A DNA stretch of 9,239 nucleotides from Pseudomonadota bacterium (GCA_009839635.1 VXPJ01000150.1:1-9239); one strand, 5' to 3'; positions 1 through 5,905 are shown, numbered from the stretch's first letter. Notes: generated by a model not told the origin, from the sequence alone. Program-made: numbers and translations.

Positions 1-101
1 CCTTGAAGCTCACCGAACCCAGCTGGTGCCTCCGAGCCACCACCTCCGCCGCAGGCGGTCAGCAGGAACACAAGAACCGAAAGGATAGGAGCATGTTTCA
101 T
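1..101 (-). CDS. N-terminus of a putative lipoprotein (partial, runs off the left edge)
   Basis: Read on the minus strand from an ATG at 101, the frame stays open to the window edge. It begins MKHAPILSVLVFLLTACGGG: a short basic N-terminus, a hydrophobic stretch at about residues 5-14, and a lipobox LTAC with the acceptor cysteine at residue 17. A glycine run and a low-complexity SEAPAG segment follow. This is the pattern of a type II (SPase II) signal peptide with a flexible linker, so the mature protein should be lipid-anchored to a membrane facing the periplasm. An in-frame ATG at 110 would add three residues (MVI). I prefer 101 because a weak GAG Shine-Dalgarno-like triplet lies about 9 nt upstream of it. 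Only about 33 codons are visible, so function cannot be assigned. The call rests on the signal peptide alone. Confidence 0.72.
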   Translation of the reverse strand, partial: MKHAPILSVLVFLLTACGGGGGSEAPAGFGELQ

Positions 102-183
102 TATTACCATCTCGAATAGTTAGCAAGTCAGGCACTCGCATGGGTGCCGGGTCGTTGCAAACGTCAGAAGTAATAACGAGATT

Positions 184-202
184 CCTGCCGGTTTCCAGCA
201 GG
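184..202 (-). other. Stem-loop in the lipoprotein 5' flank
   Basis: On the minus strand, arms CCTGCTGG and CCGGCAGG surround an AAA loop, giving an 8-bp stem with one T-G wobble. It lies about 80 nt upstream of the lipoprotein start. The sequence after it (AATCTCGTTATTAC) is only moderately T-rich, so it could be a weak terminator for leftward gloA transcription or a leader structure. The structure is seen directly; the role is not known. Confidence 0.35.
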
Positions 203-430
203 AGGAGAGTCAGGTCATCAGCCCGTCCTTAACGGTATTGCTTTCAGCAGGCGGTCCGACCCTCAGGTCTACCATAGACGTTAGCAGGGAGGATTCTAGT
301 ACAAGCAGCTATGAAGAGATAGTAAAAACTTATGAGGGATATAAACGAATATCAGCATTTGCTAGCACGTTTGCTTTTCGGGGAAGCAGGGAAACCCACG
401 CTGTTTGCGCGAGTTCGAACGATGGCGGGT

Positions 431-444
431 ATGCCCCGGGGCAT
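431..444. repeat. 14-bp perfect palindrome
   Basis: ATGCCCCGGGGCAT is fully self-complementary with no spacer. It lies about 47 bp beyond the gloA stop codon, in non-coding DNA. It could be a protein-binding site or the core of a cruciform or hairpin, but nothing around it identifies a regulator. In GC-rich DNA a palindrome of this length can also occur by chance. Confidence 0.4.
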
Positions 445-484
445 CCGGCCACCAATGTGCGAATGTTGCGATGCGGCAGGGGTG

Positions 485-506
485 CGGGACCTACTGGTAG
501 GTCCCG
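485..506 (-). terminator. Candidate gloA terminator hairpin overlapping the stop codon
   Basis: A perfect 10-bp inverted repeat (arms CGGGACCTAC and GTAGGTCCCG, 2-nt spacer) spans the last codons and the TAG stop of the glyoxalase gene. The stem is strong. On the minus strand no T tract follows (CACCCCTGCC). On the plus strand GTTCTTTGC follows, which is slightly T-rich. It is therefore not a classical intrinsic terminator for gloA. It may stabilise the mRNA 3' end, act with Rho, or stop transcription entering from the left. The structure is certain; the terminator role is an inference. Confidence 0.4.
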
Positions 507-886
507 GTTCTTTGCATCACCTCGATCTCGTAGCCATCCGGGTCCTTCATGAAGAAGAACTTTGCGATTACTTCCCCGCCGGGGGCGAAGGAGACGATGT
601 CCTGGGGCTCATAGCCCAGCGCCTTGATGCGTTCATGCTCGGCATCGAGGTCATCCACGCACAGCGCGATGTGCCCATAGCCGTTGCCGTGGGAATAGGG
701 CTCCGTTCGGCCCTTGTTCAGGGTCAGCTCGATCTCGAAATCGTTCTCGTCGTTGCCCAGGTACACCAGGGCGAAATCGTCAAAATCCAGATAGCGTTTT
801 TCCTTGATGTTGAACGCCTTCTCGTAAAAGGCCTTGGAGCGCTCAACATCCAGAACGCGGATCATTGAATGAATCATTTTAGCCAT
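491..886 (-). CDS. gloA: Lactoylglutathione lyase (glyoxalase I), VOC family
   Basis: This 131-aa protein of the vicinal-oxygen-chelate fold is the usual length for bacterial glyoxalase I. The enzyme isomerises the methylglyoxal-glutathione hemithioacetal to S-lactoylglutathione in the cytosol. The four expected metal ligands are present: His6 (MIHSMIRVLD), Glu53 (IELT), His72 (GHIAL) and Glu122 (YEIEVMQ), in two beta-alpha-beta-beta-beta halves. KDPDGYEIE near residues 114-122 is the typical C-terminal signature. The ligand spacing and the lack of long insertions resemble the E. coli Ni(II)-type enzyme, but metal preference cannot be read from sequence. The start is the first ATG; Met4 is an alternative, and neither has a strong Shine-Dalgarno sequence. 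The gene is divergent from aroE across a 183-bp gap. Close VOC paralogues with other substrates exist, so the exact substrate is slightly less certain than the family. Confidence 0.88.
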   Translation of the reverse strand: MAKMIHSMIRVLDVERSKAFYEKAFNIKEKRYLDFDDFALVYLGNDENDFEIELTLNKGRTEPYSHGNGYGHIALCVDDLDAEHERIKALGYEPQDIVSFAPGGEVIAKFFFMKDPDGYEIEVMQRTGTYQ

Positions 887-951
887 AGCCGTACACCATC
901 AATTCGTGGAATCTCATAGCGGAAACTGCGCGTGCAGTCCCGCACTCCCCC

Positions 952-980
952 ATTGTAAGCCTTTGCCCATGAGGTATCCA
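952..980 (-). promoter_or_regulatory. Predicted sigma70-type promoter for gloA
   Basis: On the minus strand TGGATA (980-975, 4 of 6 matches to TTGACA) is followed after exactly 17 bp by TACAAT (957-952, 5 of 6 matches to TATAAT). This would start transcription near 945 and give a leader of about 60 nt before the gloA ATG at 886. It is a consensus match only. Confidence 0.4.
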
Positions 981-1003
981 CAGCACCCCGTTCGGCCAAG
1001 GCA

Positions 1004-1033
1004 TTGTGCCGTGCGGCTGTTTCCTGCTATACA
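1004..1033 (+). promoter_or_regulatory. Weak candidate promoter for aroE-ubiA
   Basis: TTGTGC (1004-1009) and TATACA (1028-1033) are separated by 18 bp, upstream of the aroE GTG at 1070. Matches are modest (about 3 of 6 and 4 of 6). The -10 element lies inside a small inverted repeat, CCTG-CTATA-CAGG (1023-1035). Offered only because the pair starting at 1070 needs a promoter in this gap. Confidence 0.22.
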
Positions 1034-1069
1034 GGCAGTACTTCGTAACATGCCCATTTTTCAAGCCGA

Positions 1070-1906
1070 GTGACCCCTGAACCCGACCGCTACGCCGTCA
1101 TCGGCAACCCGATTGCCCACAGCCGCTCGCCCGAGATTCACCAGCTGTTCGCAGACCAGACCGGGGAGAGCATTCGCTACGAGAAGATCCTCGCAGAACG
1201 CGATGGCTTCAAGGACGCCGTTGCCCGGTTTTTCGATGCCGGGGGTCGTGGCCTGAACGTGACCCTGCCGTTCAAGGGCGATGCCTTTGAATGGGCCGAC
1301 CAGCGCACGGAACTGGCTGAGCATGCCGGGGCCGTCAACACGCTTATCGCACAAGACGACGGCACCTGCCTAGGGGCCAACACCGACGGCATCGGGCTGT
1401 TGCGCGACCTGAAGAAATCCCTGCGCCTGTCCATCCAGGACACGCGTATCCTGATCCTCGGGGCAGGCGGGGCAACACGCGGCATCCTCGAGCCCCTGCT
1501 GCAGGAAAAGCCCGCCCTGCTGCTGGTTGCCAATCGCACGACCGAGCGCGCCGAGGCACTTGCCAAGCACTTTCAAGCGCACGGCCAAATCCGCGGATGC
1601 GGCCTTGATGCCATCGAACCCGGGCCCTACGACCTGATCGTGCACGCCACCTCGGCGGCCCTGCAAGACCAGGGTCTTGGCCTGCCGGACACCCTTATCG
1701 GACCGCAGACCCGCTGCTACGACCTCCTCTACAGAGACACTGACACCCCGTTCATGCACTGGGCCAAGGCACAGGGCGCGTCCCAGGTCACGGACGGCTT
1801 CGGCATGCTGCTTGAGCAGGCCGCGGAGTCCTTCTACATGTGGCGCGGCAAGCGACCGGATACCGCCATGGCCCGAAACTACCTGCGCCCTGGCACGCTG
1901 CCCTGA
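1070..1906 (+). CDS. aroE: Shikimate dehydrogenase (NADP+)
   Basis: This 278-aa enzyme reversibly reduces 3-dehydroshikimate to shikimate with NADPH, the fourth step of the shikimate pathway, in the cytosol. The N-terminal substrate domain has SRSP (residues 18-21), NVTLPFK with the catalytic Lys69, Asn90, and NTDG with Asp106. The Rossmann domain has GAGGA (131-135) and NRT (155-157), the usual NADP phosphate clamp. DGFGMLLEQ (242-250) closes the active site. Length is typical for AroE. One deviation is HATS at 192-195 where the family usually has NATS. The start is GTG at 1070: it gives the expected N-terminus directly before the YAVIGNPIAHSRSP segment, and the only nearby upstream ATG, at 1050, is in another frame and stops at once. 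No strong Shine-Dalgarno sequence is visible. The TGA overlaps the ubiA ATG (TGATG), implying co-transcription and probably translational coupling. Confidence 0.95.
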   Translation: MTPEPDRYAVIGNPIAHSRSPEIHQLFADQTGESIRYEKILAERDGFKDAVARFFDAGGRGLNVTLPFKGDAFEWADQRTELAEHAGAVNTLIAQDDGTCLGANTDGIGLLRDLKKSLRLSIQDTRILILGAGGATRGILEPLLQEKPALLLVANRTTERAEALAKHFQAHGQIRGCGLDAIEPGPYDLIVHATSAALQDQGLGLPDTLIGPQTRCYDLLYRDTDTPFMHWAKAQGASQVTDGFGMLLEQAAESFYMWRGKRPDTAMARNYLRPGTLP

Positions 1907-2799
1907 TGGCCGACAAGCTGTCCTCCGCACCACCCAACCGCGCGCTCCTGTATGCCCGGCTCGTCCGCCTGGACAAGCCGATCGGCATCTACCTGCTGCT
2001 GTGGCCCGCCCTGTGGGCACTCGTGCTGGCGGCCCGCGGCATGCCCGATCTTGCCATCCTGACCGTGTTCGTGCTAGGCGTGGTGCTGATGCGCTCGGCC
2101 GGCTGCGCCATCAATGACTTTGCCGATCGCGAGATCGACCCCCACGTCGCGAGAACCCGTGATCGCCCGCTCGCAAGCGGTGCCCTGGCACCGCGCGAGG
2201 CGGTGTGGATCGCCGCGGTCCTGTCGGCACTCGCCTTGGCACTTGCCGTGCTGGTGCTGAATGGCCTGACGATCGCACTGGCCCTCGCCGCCGGAGTGCT
2301 GGCAGCAAGCTATCCGTTCATGAAAAGACTGCACTCGCTGCCACAGGTACATCTGGGAGTGGCCTTTGCCTGGTCCGTGCCGATGGCGTTCACGGCCACG
2401 ACCGGGACCTGGCCGGGAGCGCTGGCCTGGCTCCTGTTTGCAGCCGCGATCGTGTGGACCGTGGCCTACGACACCATGTACGCGATGGCGGACCGCGAGG
2501 ATGACCTCAAGCTCGACATCAAGTCCACGGCGATCCTGTTCGGCCGGGCAGACCGCCTCGCCGTCGGCCTGATGCAGGCGCTGGTGATCCTGATGCTGGG
2601 CGGTACGGGTGTGCTGGGCGAGCTGGGTCCGGCCTACTACGTTTCCCTTGGCATCGGTGGCGCATTGTTCGTCTACCAGCAGTGGCTGCTTCGCGGGCGA
2701 GCGCCCGAGCGCTGCCTGCGCGCCTTTCTGAACAACCAGTATTTCGGCCTGGTGGTCTTCCTCGGCATCGCATCGCATTACGGCCTGTCCCTGCCCTGA
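1906..2799 (+). CDS. ubiA: 4-hydroxybenzoate polyprenyltransferase
   Basis: This 297-aa integral membrane prenyltransferase joins a polyprenyl diphosphate to 4-hydroxybenzoate, the first membrane step of ubiquinone synthesis. Both Asp-rich motifs that bind Mg2+-diphosphate are present: NDFADREID (residues 70-78) and YDTMYAMADREDD (188-200), the latter followed by DIKSTA. RTRDRPLASG (83-92) is also characteristic. Several hydrophobic segments alternate with these loops, consistent with the multi-helix UbiA fold. The frame is open further upstream, but the ATG at 1906 overlaps the aroE stop and yields the standard N-terminus with RLDKPIG at 21-27. The usual partner ubiC (chorismate lyase) is not in the window. 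Linkage to aroE is functionally sensible because 4-hydroxybenzoate derives from chorismate. Prenyl chain length cannot be read from sequence. Confidence 0.94.
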   Translation: MADKLSSAPPNRALLYARLVRLDKPIGIYLLLWPALWALVLAARGMPDLAILTVFVLGVVLMRSAGCAINDFADREIDPHVARTRDRPLASGALAPREAVWIAAVLSALALALAVLVLNGLTIALALAAGVLAASYPFMKRLHSLPQVHLGVAFAWSVPMAFTATTGTWPGALAWLLFAAAIVWTVAYDTMYAMADREDDLKLDIKSTAILFGRADRLAVGLMQALVILMLGGTGVLGELGPAYYVSLGIGGALFVYQQWLLRGRAPERCLRAFLNNQYFGLVVFLGIASHYGLSLP

Positions 2800-2835
2800 A
2801 TGGCCCGGGCGCCGTGCACGAGTGCCGGAAAAAAA

Positions 2836-2864
2836 CGGGCAAGGGGGACGGGGTTCGCTATAAT
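2836..2864 (+). promoter_or_regulatory. Predicted bioBF promoter with a perfect TATAAT box
   Basis: A consensus TATAAT (2859-2864) lies 36 bp before the bioB ATG. The hexamer 17 bp upstream, CGGGCA (2836-2841), matches the -35 consensus at only 3 of 6 positions, so activity may rely on the -10 element. It lies in the 101-bp ubiA-bioB gap. I saw no sequence resembling the E. coli BirA operator (TTGTTAACC-type half-sites). Confidence 0.5.
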
Positions 2865-2885
2865 TCCGTGAGTCCGCCCGAAACC

Positions 2886-2890
2886 AGGAG
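2886..2890 (+). promoter_or_regulatory. Ribosome binding site of bioB
   Basis: AGGAG sits 10 nt before the ATG at 2901. It is the clearest Shine-Dalgarno sequence among the plus-strand genes and decides the bioB start, since the frame is open far upstream into ubiA. Confidence 0.6.
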
Positions 2891-2900
2891 ATCCCGACGG

Positions 2901-3899
2901 ATGCCCGAACTCCCCGCAGACCCGCAAACGATCCGCCACGACTGGCAGCGCGAGGAAGTGCTGGCCCTGTATGCGCTGCCCTTCAACGACCTGCTGTACC
3001 GGGCGCACGGCACGTTTCGCACCTGGCACGACCCCAACAAGGTGCAGATCAGTACCCTGCTGTCCATCAAGACCGGCGCCTGTCCTGAGGACTGCGCTTA
3101 CTGCCCGCAAAGCGGCCATTATGACACCGACATCGAGCCCGAACGCCTGCTGTCCCTGGAGGAGGTCGAACAGAGTGCTACCGCCGCCAAGGCGAGCGGG
3201 GCCTCGCGATTTTGCATGGGGGCCGCTTGGCGCAACCCCACAGACAAGCACCTGGATCAGGTGATCGGGATGATCGGGGCGGTACGCGATGCGGGGCTTG
3301 AGACCTGCATGACGCTCGGCATGCTCACCAGACCCCAAGCCCAGCGCCTGAAAGCGGCCGGCCTGGACTACTACAACCACAACCTCGACACCTCGCCCGA
3401 GTTCTACGGCAATATCATCACGACCCGCACCTACCAGGACCGCCTCGACACCCTGGACCACGTGCGCGAGGCCGGCATTCACGTCTGTTGCGGCGGCATC
3501 ATCGGCATGGGGGAGTCCCGCGAGGACCGCACCGGCCTGCTGCTGCAGCTGGCCTGCATGCCCGAGCACCCCGAATCCGTGCCCATCAACATGCTGGTGC
3601 AGATCAAGGGCACCCCCCTGCACGGCACCGATGTGCTCGACCCTTTCGAATTCGTTCGCACCATCGCGGTGGCACGCATCCTGATGCCACGCGCCTACGT
3701 ACGCCTGTCCGCCGGGCGAGAGGCCATGAACGAGCAGACCCAGGCGCTGTGCTTTTTCGCCGGGGCCAATTCCGTCTTCTATGGGGACACCCTGCTGACC
3801 GCCAAGAATCCCGCCCCACACAAGGACCAGGTGCTGTTTGCACGCCTCGGCATCGAGGCGGACCGCCTGCCCGTGTCACAGGCGGCAGATACGGCCTGA
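2901..3899 (+). CDS. bioB: Biotin synthase (radical SAM)
   Basis: This 332-aa radical-SAM enzyme inserts sulfur into dethiobiotin to form biotin, the last step of the pathway. The radical-SAM 4Fe-4S motif is CPEDCAYC, with Cys61, Cys65 and Cys68. The ligands of the second 2Fe-2S cluster, which is the sulfur donor, are all visible: Cys105 (FCMGAAWR), Cys136 (ETCMTLG), Cys196 (VCCGG) and Arg268 (YVRLSAGR). YYNHNLDTS (157-165) is also typical. Length matches the family. The start is the ATG at 2901, downstream of an AGGAG and a TATAAT box; a longer upstream frame overlaps ubiA and is not used. bioF follows after 13 bp, so the two should form an operon. All expected catalytic residues are intact. 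Confidence 0.97.
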   Translation: MPELPADPQTIRHDWQREEVLALYALPFNDLLYRAHGTFRTWHDPNKVQISTLLSIKTGACPEDCAYCPQSGHYDTDIEPERLLSLEEVEQSATAAKASGASRFCMGAAWRNPTDKHLDQVIGMIGAVRDAGLETCMTLGMLTRPQAQRLKAAGLDYYNHNLDTSPEFYGNIITTRTYQDRLDTLDHVREAGIHVCCGGIIGMGESREDRTGLLLQLACMPEHPESVPINMLVQIKGTPLHGTDVLDPFEFVRTIAVARILMPRAYVRLSAGREAMNEQTQALCFFAGANSVFYGDTLLTAKNPAPHKDQVLFARLGIEADRLPVSQAADTA

Positions 3900-3912
3900 G
3901 CTGCATCCGGGC

Positions 3913-5076
3913 ATGAAGAACCTGGCTGCAGCGCTGGACGAACTGCAGGAAGACCACCAGTGGCGCAGCCGCAACCTGCTGAGCTCCGCCCAGCAGATTG
4001 AGCCGGTGATCAACGGGCGCAAGGTGCTTTCATTTTGCAGCAACGATTACCTCGGGCTGGCCTGTGAGCCCCGCATCATCGAACGCTACGTCGAAGCCGC
4101 CAAGACCTTTGGCGTCGGCAGCGGCGCCTCGCACCTCATCACCGGCCACCATGCCTGCCACCATGCCCTGGAAGAGGAGCTGGCAGACTTTCTGGGCTGC
4201 GAACGGACCCTGCTGTTCTCGACCGGCTACATGGCCAACCTGGGGCTGGTCGGCGCCCTGGCCGGGCGCGACACCACCGTCTACCAAGACCGGCTCAGCC
4301 ATGCCTCGCTGATCGATGCCGCGGTACTGGCACGCGCGCACCTGAAGCGCTATGACCACCTGGCCGTCGATGCGCTGCATCGACACCTGCGCAAGAATGT
4401 CGGCAAGGACGGGCTGATCGCCACCGACGGGGTGTTCAGCATGGACGGCACCGTCGCCCCCATCGAGGCGCTGCAAAAGCTGGCCGACAGCTTCAGCGTG
4501 CCCCTGGTGGTCGACGATGCGCATGGCATCGGCGTGCTGGGCGAGGAAGGAAAGGGTTGTACGGAAGGTTGTCGGCGCGATGAGACCATCCTGGTCGGTA
4601 CCCTCGGCAAGGCTTTCGGTGTATTCGGTGCATTCGTCGCCGCGCGCGCAGACATCATCGAATGGTGCGTGCAGCGCGCGAGAAGCTACATCTATACCAC
4701 CGCGTTGCCGCCCTCGGTGGCCGAGGCGGCGCGCACCGCCCTGGCACTGATCCGCGAAGAGCCCGGGCGCCGGGCCAAGCTGCTGGAGCAGGTGGCCTAT
4801 TTCCGCCAGTGTGCACGCGAGGCCGACCTGCCCGTCACCGCCTCCAGGACTCCCATACAGCCGATAGTACTGGGCGACTCAAAGACCGCCCTTGAGGCAA
4901 GCCGCGCACTGCTTGAAGAGGGCATCCTGGTACAGGCCATCCGCGAGCCCACCGTGCCCAAGCACCAGGCCCGCCTGCGCGTGACGCTTTGTGCCACGCA
5001 CACGCGCTCGCACATCGACCGGCTCATCGATGTCCTGACCCGAAGCTGTAGCCGCAGCGGAGAAGACCCCTCCTGA
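3913..5076 (+). CDS. bioF: 8-amino-7-oxononanoate synthase (KAPA synthase)
   Basis: This 387-aa fold-type I PLP enzyme condenses a pimeloyl thioester with L-alanine, releasing CO2 and giving 8-amino-7-oxononanoate, in the cytosol. SNDYLGL (residues 43-49), GSGASHLITGHH (69-80), LSHASLIDA (128-136, His130 stacking on PLP), DDAHGIG (201-207) and GTLGKAFG (229-236, Lys233 as Schiff-base lysine) are all present. The start is the ATG at 3913, 13 bp after the bioB stop; the frame is open upstream but overlaps bioB. The Shine-Dalgarno sequence is weak, so translation may depend on ribosomes finishing bioB. The C-terminal tail after residue about 375 is Ser/Arg rich and probably disordered. Many gammaproteobacteria continue with bioH, bioC and bioD; here the operon ends and a convergent toxin-antitoxin pair follows, so those genes must lie elsewhere if present. 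Confidence 0.96.
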   Translation: MKNLAAALDELQEDHQWRSRNLLSSAQQIEPVINGRKVLSFCSNDYLGLACEPRIIERYVEAAKTFGVGSGASHLITGHHACHHALEEELADFLGCERTLLFSTGYMANLGLVGALAGRDTTVYQDRLSHASLIDAAVLARAHLKRYDHLAVDALHRHLRKNVGKDGLIATDGVFSMDGTVAPIEALQKLADSFSVPLVVDDAHGIGVLGEEGKGCTEGCRRDETILVGTLGKAFGVFGAFVAARADIIEWCVQRARSYIYTTALPPSVAEAARTALALIREEPGRRAKLLEQVAYFRQCAREADLPVTASRTPIQPIVLGDSKTALEASRALLEEGILVQAIREPTVPKHQARLRVTLCATHTRSHIDRLIDVLTRSCSRSGEDPS

Positions 5077-5086
5077 TCAAACATCG

Positions 5087-5099
5087 CGCACCCCGTGCG
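5087..5099. terminator. Small hairpin between convergent bioF and vapC
   Basis: CGCAC-CCC-GTGCG forms a 5-bp perfect stem in the 31-bp gap between the bioF and vapC stop codons. The position is right for a bidirectional terminator, but neither strand has a following T tract (AAGGGC on plus; CGATGTTTG on minus). Weak evidence. Confidence 0.28.
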
Positions 5100-5107
5100 A
5101 AGGGCGT

Positions 5108-5518
5108 TCAGCGTGCAGCGTCCGCTTGCATCCAGTTGTCCGTGGACAGGCCCGGGATGCTGGCAAAACGGTGCGGGGTGGAAGTGATCAACGGCACCTC
5201 CAAAGCCAGGGCATGGGCGATCACCCACAGCTCATGGGCACCGATGCCGCGCACTGCCCCTTCGGTGCCGGCGCAAAGACCCGCATAGACTCTGGCGACC
5301 TGTTCATCGAGCGCCAGCACCGCCACGGCGCCCAGAAAGTCCAACACTGCCGCATGATTTCGGGCACGTCTGGAATCTACCGTGTGATGTACACCGGCAT
5401 ACAGCTCGCCTGCGGTGACGGCCGAGACCCGGCACTCCTGGATCGGTGTGCGCGGCACCACCTGCGGGGAGCGCATCAGCAGGTGCACGCAGTGTGTGAC
5501 ATCCAGCAGGCAGGGCAT
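5108..5518 (-). CDS. vapC: VapC-like PIN-domain toxin, possibly with an altered active site
   Basis: This 136-aa protein is the usual VapC length. VapC toxins are PIN-fold RNases, normally cleaving tRNA or rRNA with Mg2+ held by a cluster of acidic residues. The N-terminal Asp is kept (Asp6 in LLDVTHCVHLL, where the family often has LLDTN), as is the Glu of the helix motif (Glu38 in VTAGELYAGV). The third acid, usually Asp in a DLLIAAHAL-type segment, is Glu96 in HELWVIAHALAL. The last motif, usually TNN followed by an acidic residue, reads TSTPHRF (112-118) with no acid. The family end-signature IPGL...NW (121-129) is intact, so the frame is not broken. The ATG overlaps the vapB stop by one base (TGATG). 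The toxin may be weakened or catalytically altered; this is inferred from motif comparison by memory. Confidence 0.8.
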   Translation of the reverse strand: MPCLLDVTHCVHLLMRSPQVVPRTPIQECRVSAVTAGELYAGVHHTVDSRRARNHAAVLDFLGAVAVLALDEQVARVYAGLCAGTEGAVRGIGAHELWVIAHALALEVPLITSTPHRFASIPGLSTDNWMQADAAR

Positions 5519-5775
5519 CAGCCGGATTCCTCCGGGGAGTCTGCCGGGGGCACCCGGCCATGGAAGTCCAGCACATCCGGCCCCAGGCTCCCGTAGGGGC
5601 GGCTCGAGTCGGCCCAGTAAGCCTCCCAGTCCGAAAAGCGGGGGGTCAGGATCAGGTGGCGGCCCACCCGGCGCACGTACACTTCACCGCAGCTCTCGGG
5701 GAAGCGAAATTTTTTCGGGAGGCGCACTGCCTGCGAGGGACCGGACATGAAAACTTTCGCAGTATCCTGTTTCAT
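5518..5775 (-). CDS. vapB: VapB-type antitoxin (AbrB/MazE-like N-terminus)
   Basis: This 85-aa antitoxin would bind and block the downstream PIN toxin and repress its own operon. Residues 6-50 show the swapped-hairpin DNA-binding signature of VapB/MazE proteins: AKVFMSGPSQAVRLPKKFRF, then EVYVRRVGRHLILTP. The C-terminal part, rich in Trp, Pro, Asp and Glu (DWEAYW near 49-54, then PPADSPEESG), is the toxin-binding tail expected to be disordered until bound. It is cotranslated with vapC through a one-base stop-start overlap. No clear Shine-Dalgarno sequence precedes the ATG at 5775. An AT-rich palindrome about 50 bp upstream is the likely promoter/operator. Confidence 0.87.
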   Translation of the reverse strand: MKQDTAKVFMSGPSQAVRLPKKFRFPESCGEVYVRRVGRHLILTPRFSDWEAYWADSSRPYGSLGPDVLDFHGRVPPADSPEESG

Positions 5776-5824
5776 GGCTGCAAACCCGTGGATTGATGAA
5801 CAGATGGATTACAGCCTAGCACAG

Positions 5825-5843
5825 ATATATATTTAATATATAT
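5825..5843. promoter_or_regulatory. AT-only inverted repeat, likely vapBC operator/promoter
   Basis: ATATATAT-TTA-ATATATAT is a perfect 8-bp inverted repeat with a 3-nt spacer, in sharp contrast to the GC-rich surroundings. It lies 50-68 bp upstream of the vapB ATG. A GTATAC palindrome (5849-5854) sits next to it. On the minus strand it contains TATATT (5 of 6 to a -10 box). Autorepressed VapBC operons usually have palindromic operators over the promoter, which fits. The arms are simple TA repeats, so the repeat is also easily formed by chance. Confidence 0.45.
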
Positions 5844-5872
5844 ACTTTGTATACAGCTCACACCGAAGTACG

Positions 5873-5905
5873 CCGCCCCGGGCCCAAACGGGCCGGCGGG
5901 GGCGG
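5873..5905. terminator. GC-rich hairpin between the RND gene and the vapBC promoter
   Basis: Inner arms GGCCC (5881-5885) and GGGCC (5890-5894) close a four-base AAAC loop. Outer arms CCGCCCC (5873-5879) and GGGGCGG (5899-5905) also pair, with a small asymmetric internal loop between. It sits about 45-75 bp past the RND stop codon on the minus strand. A second stem-loop, CCGGC-GGA-GCCGG (5928-5940), lies closer to that stop. No T tract follows on the minus strand, so an intrinsic terminator is not proven; termination of the exporter operon before vapBC is the most economical role. Confidence 0.35.

Larger units (their letters stand above)
111..490. other. Non-coding stretch with several inverted repeats
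   Basis: About 380 bp between the lipoprotein start and the glyoxalase stop holds no convincing gene on either strand. It carries a hairpin at 131-148, another at 184-202 (arms CCTGCCGG/CCAGCAGG around TTT; one C-A mismatch on the plus strand that becomes a T-G wobble on the minus strand), and a perfect 14-bp palindrome at 431-444. A locally AT-richer patch lies at about 285-375. A plus-strand frame from 332 is open but has no Shine-Dalgarno sequence and runs on as antisense of the glyoxalase gene. For minus-strand transcription this region is both the 3' flank of gloA and the 5' flank of the lipoprotein gene, so it should contain the lipoprotein promoter. I could not pick a convincing -35/-10 pair. 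Confidence 0.5.

Noticed and set aside
411..422. GAGTTCGAAC, resembling a tRNA T-loop
   Set aside because: No matching T-stem, acceptor stem or anticodon arm could be built around it.
332..868. Plus-strand frame whose first about 53 codons lie in the non-coding gap
   Set aside because: No Shine-Dalgarno sequence before the ATG, and most of it is antisense to the glyoxalase gene. The first part looks somewhat protein-like, so a gene remnant cannot be fully excluded, but I recognise no family.
879..1064. 61-codon minus-strand frame in the gloA-aroE gap
   Set aside because: It overlaps the gloA start in another frame, has no recognisable motif, and covers the region needed for both divergent promoters.
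2805..2835. GC-rich stretch followed by an A run after ubiA, considered as a terminator
   Set aside because: The only clean stem is 4 bp (GCAC-GA-GTGC) and the following run is A rather than T on the plus strand.
2800..2900. BirA operator before bioB
   Set aside because: No TTGTTAACC-like half-sites are present in this gap.
2778..3821. 347-codon open frame antisense to bioB
   Set aside because: It lies opposite an intact biotin synthase with all cluster ligands, and shows no motif of its own; a GC-rich shadow frame.
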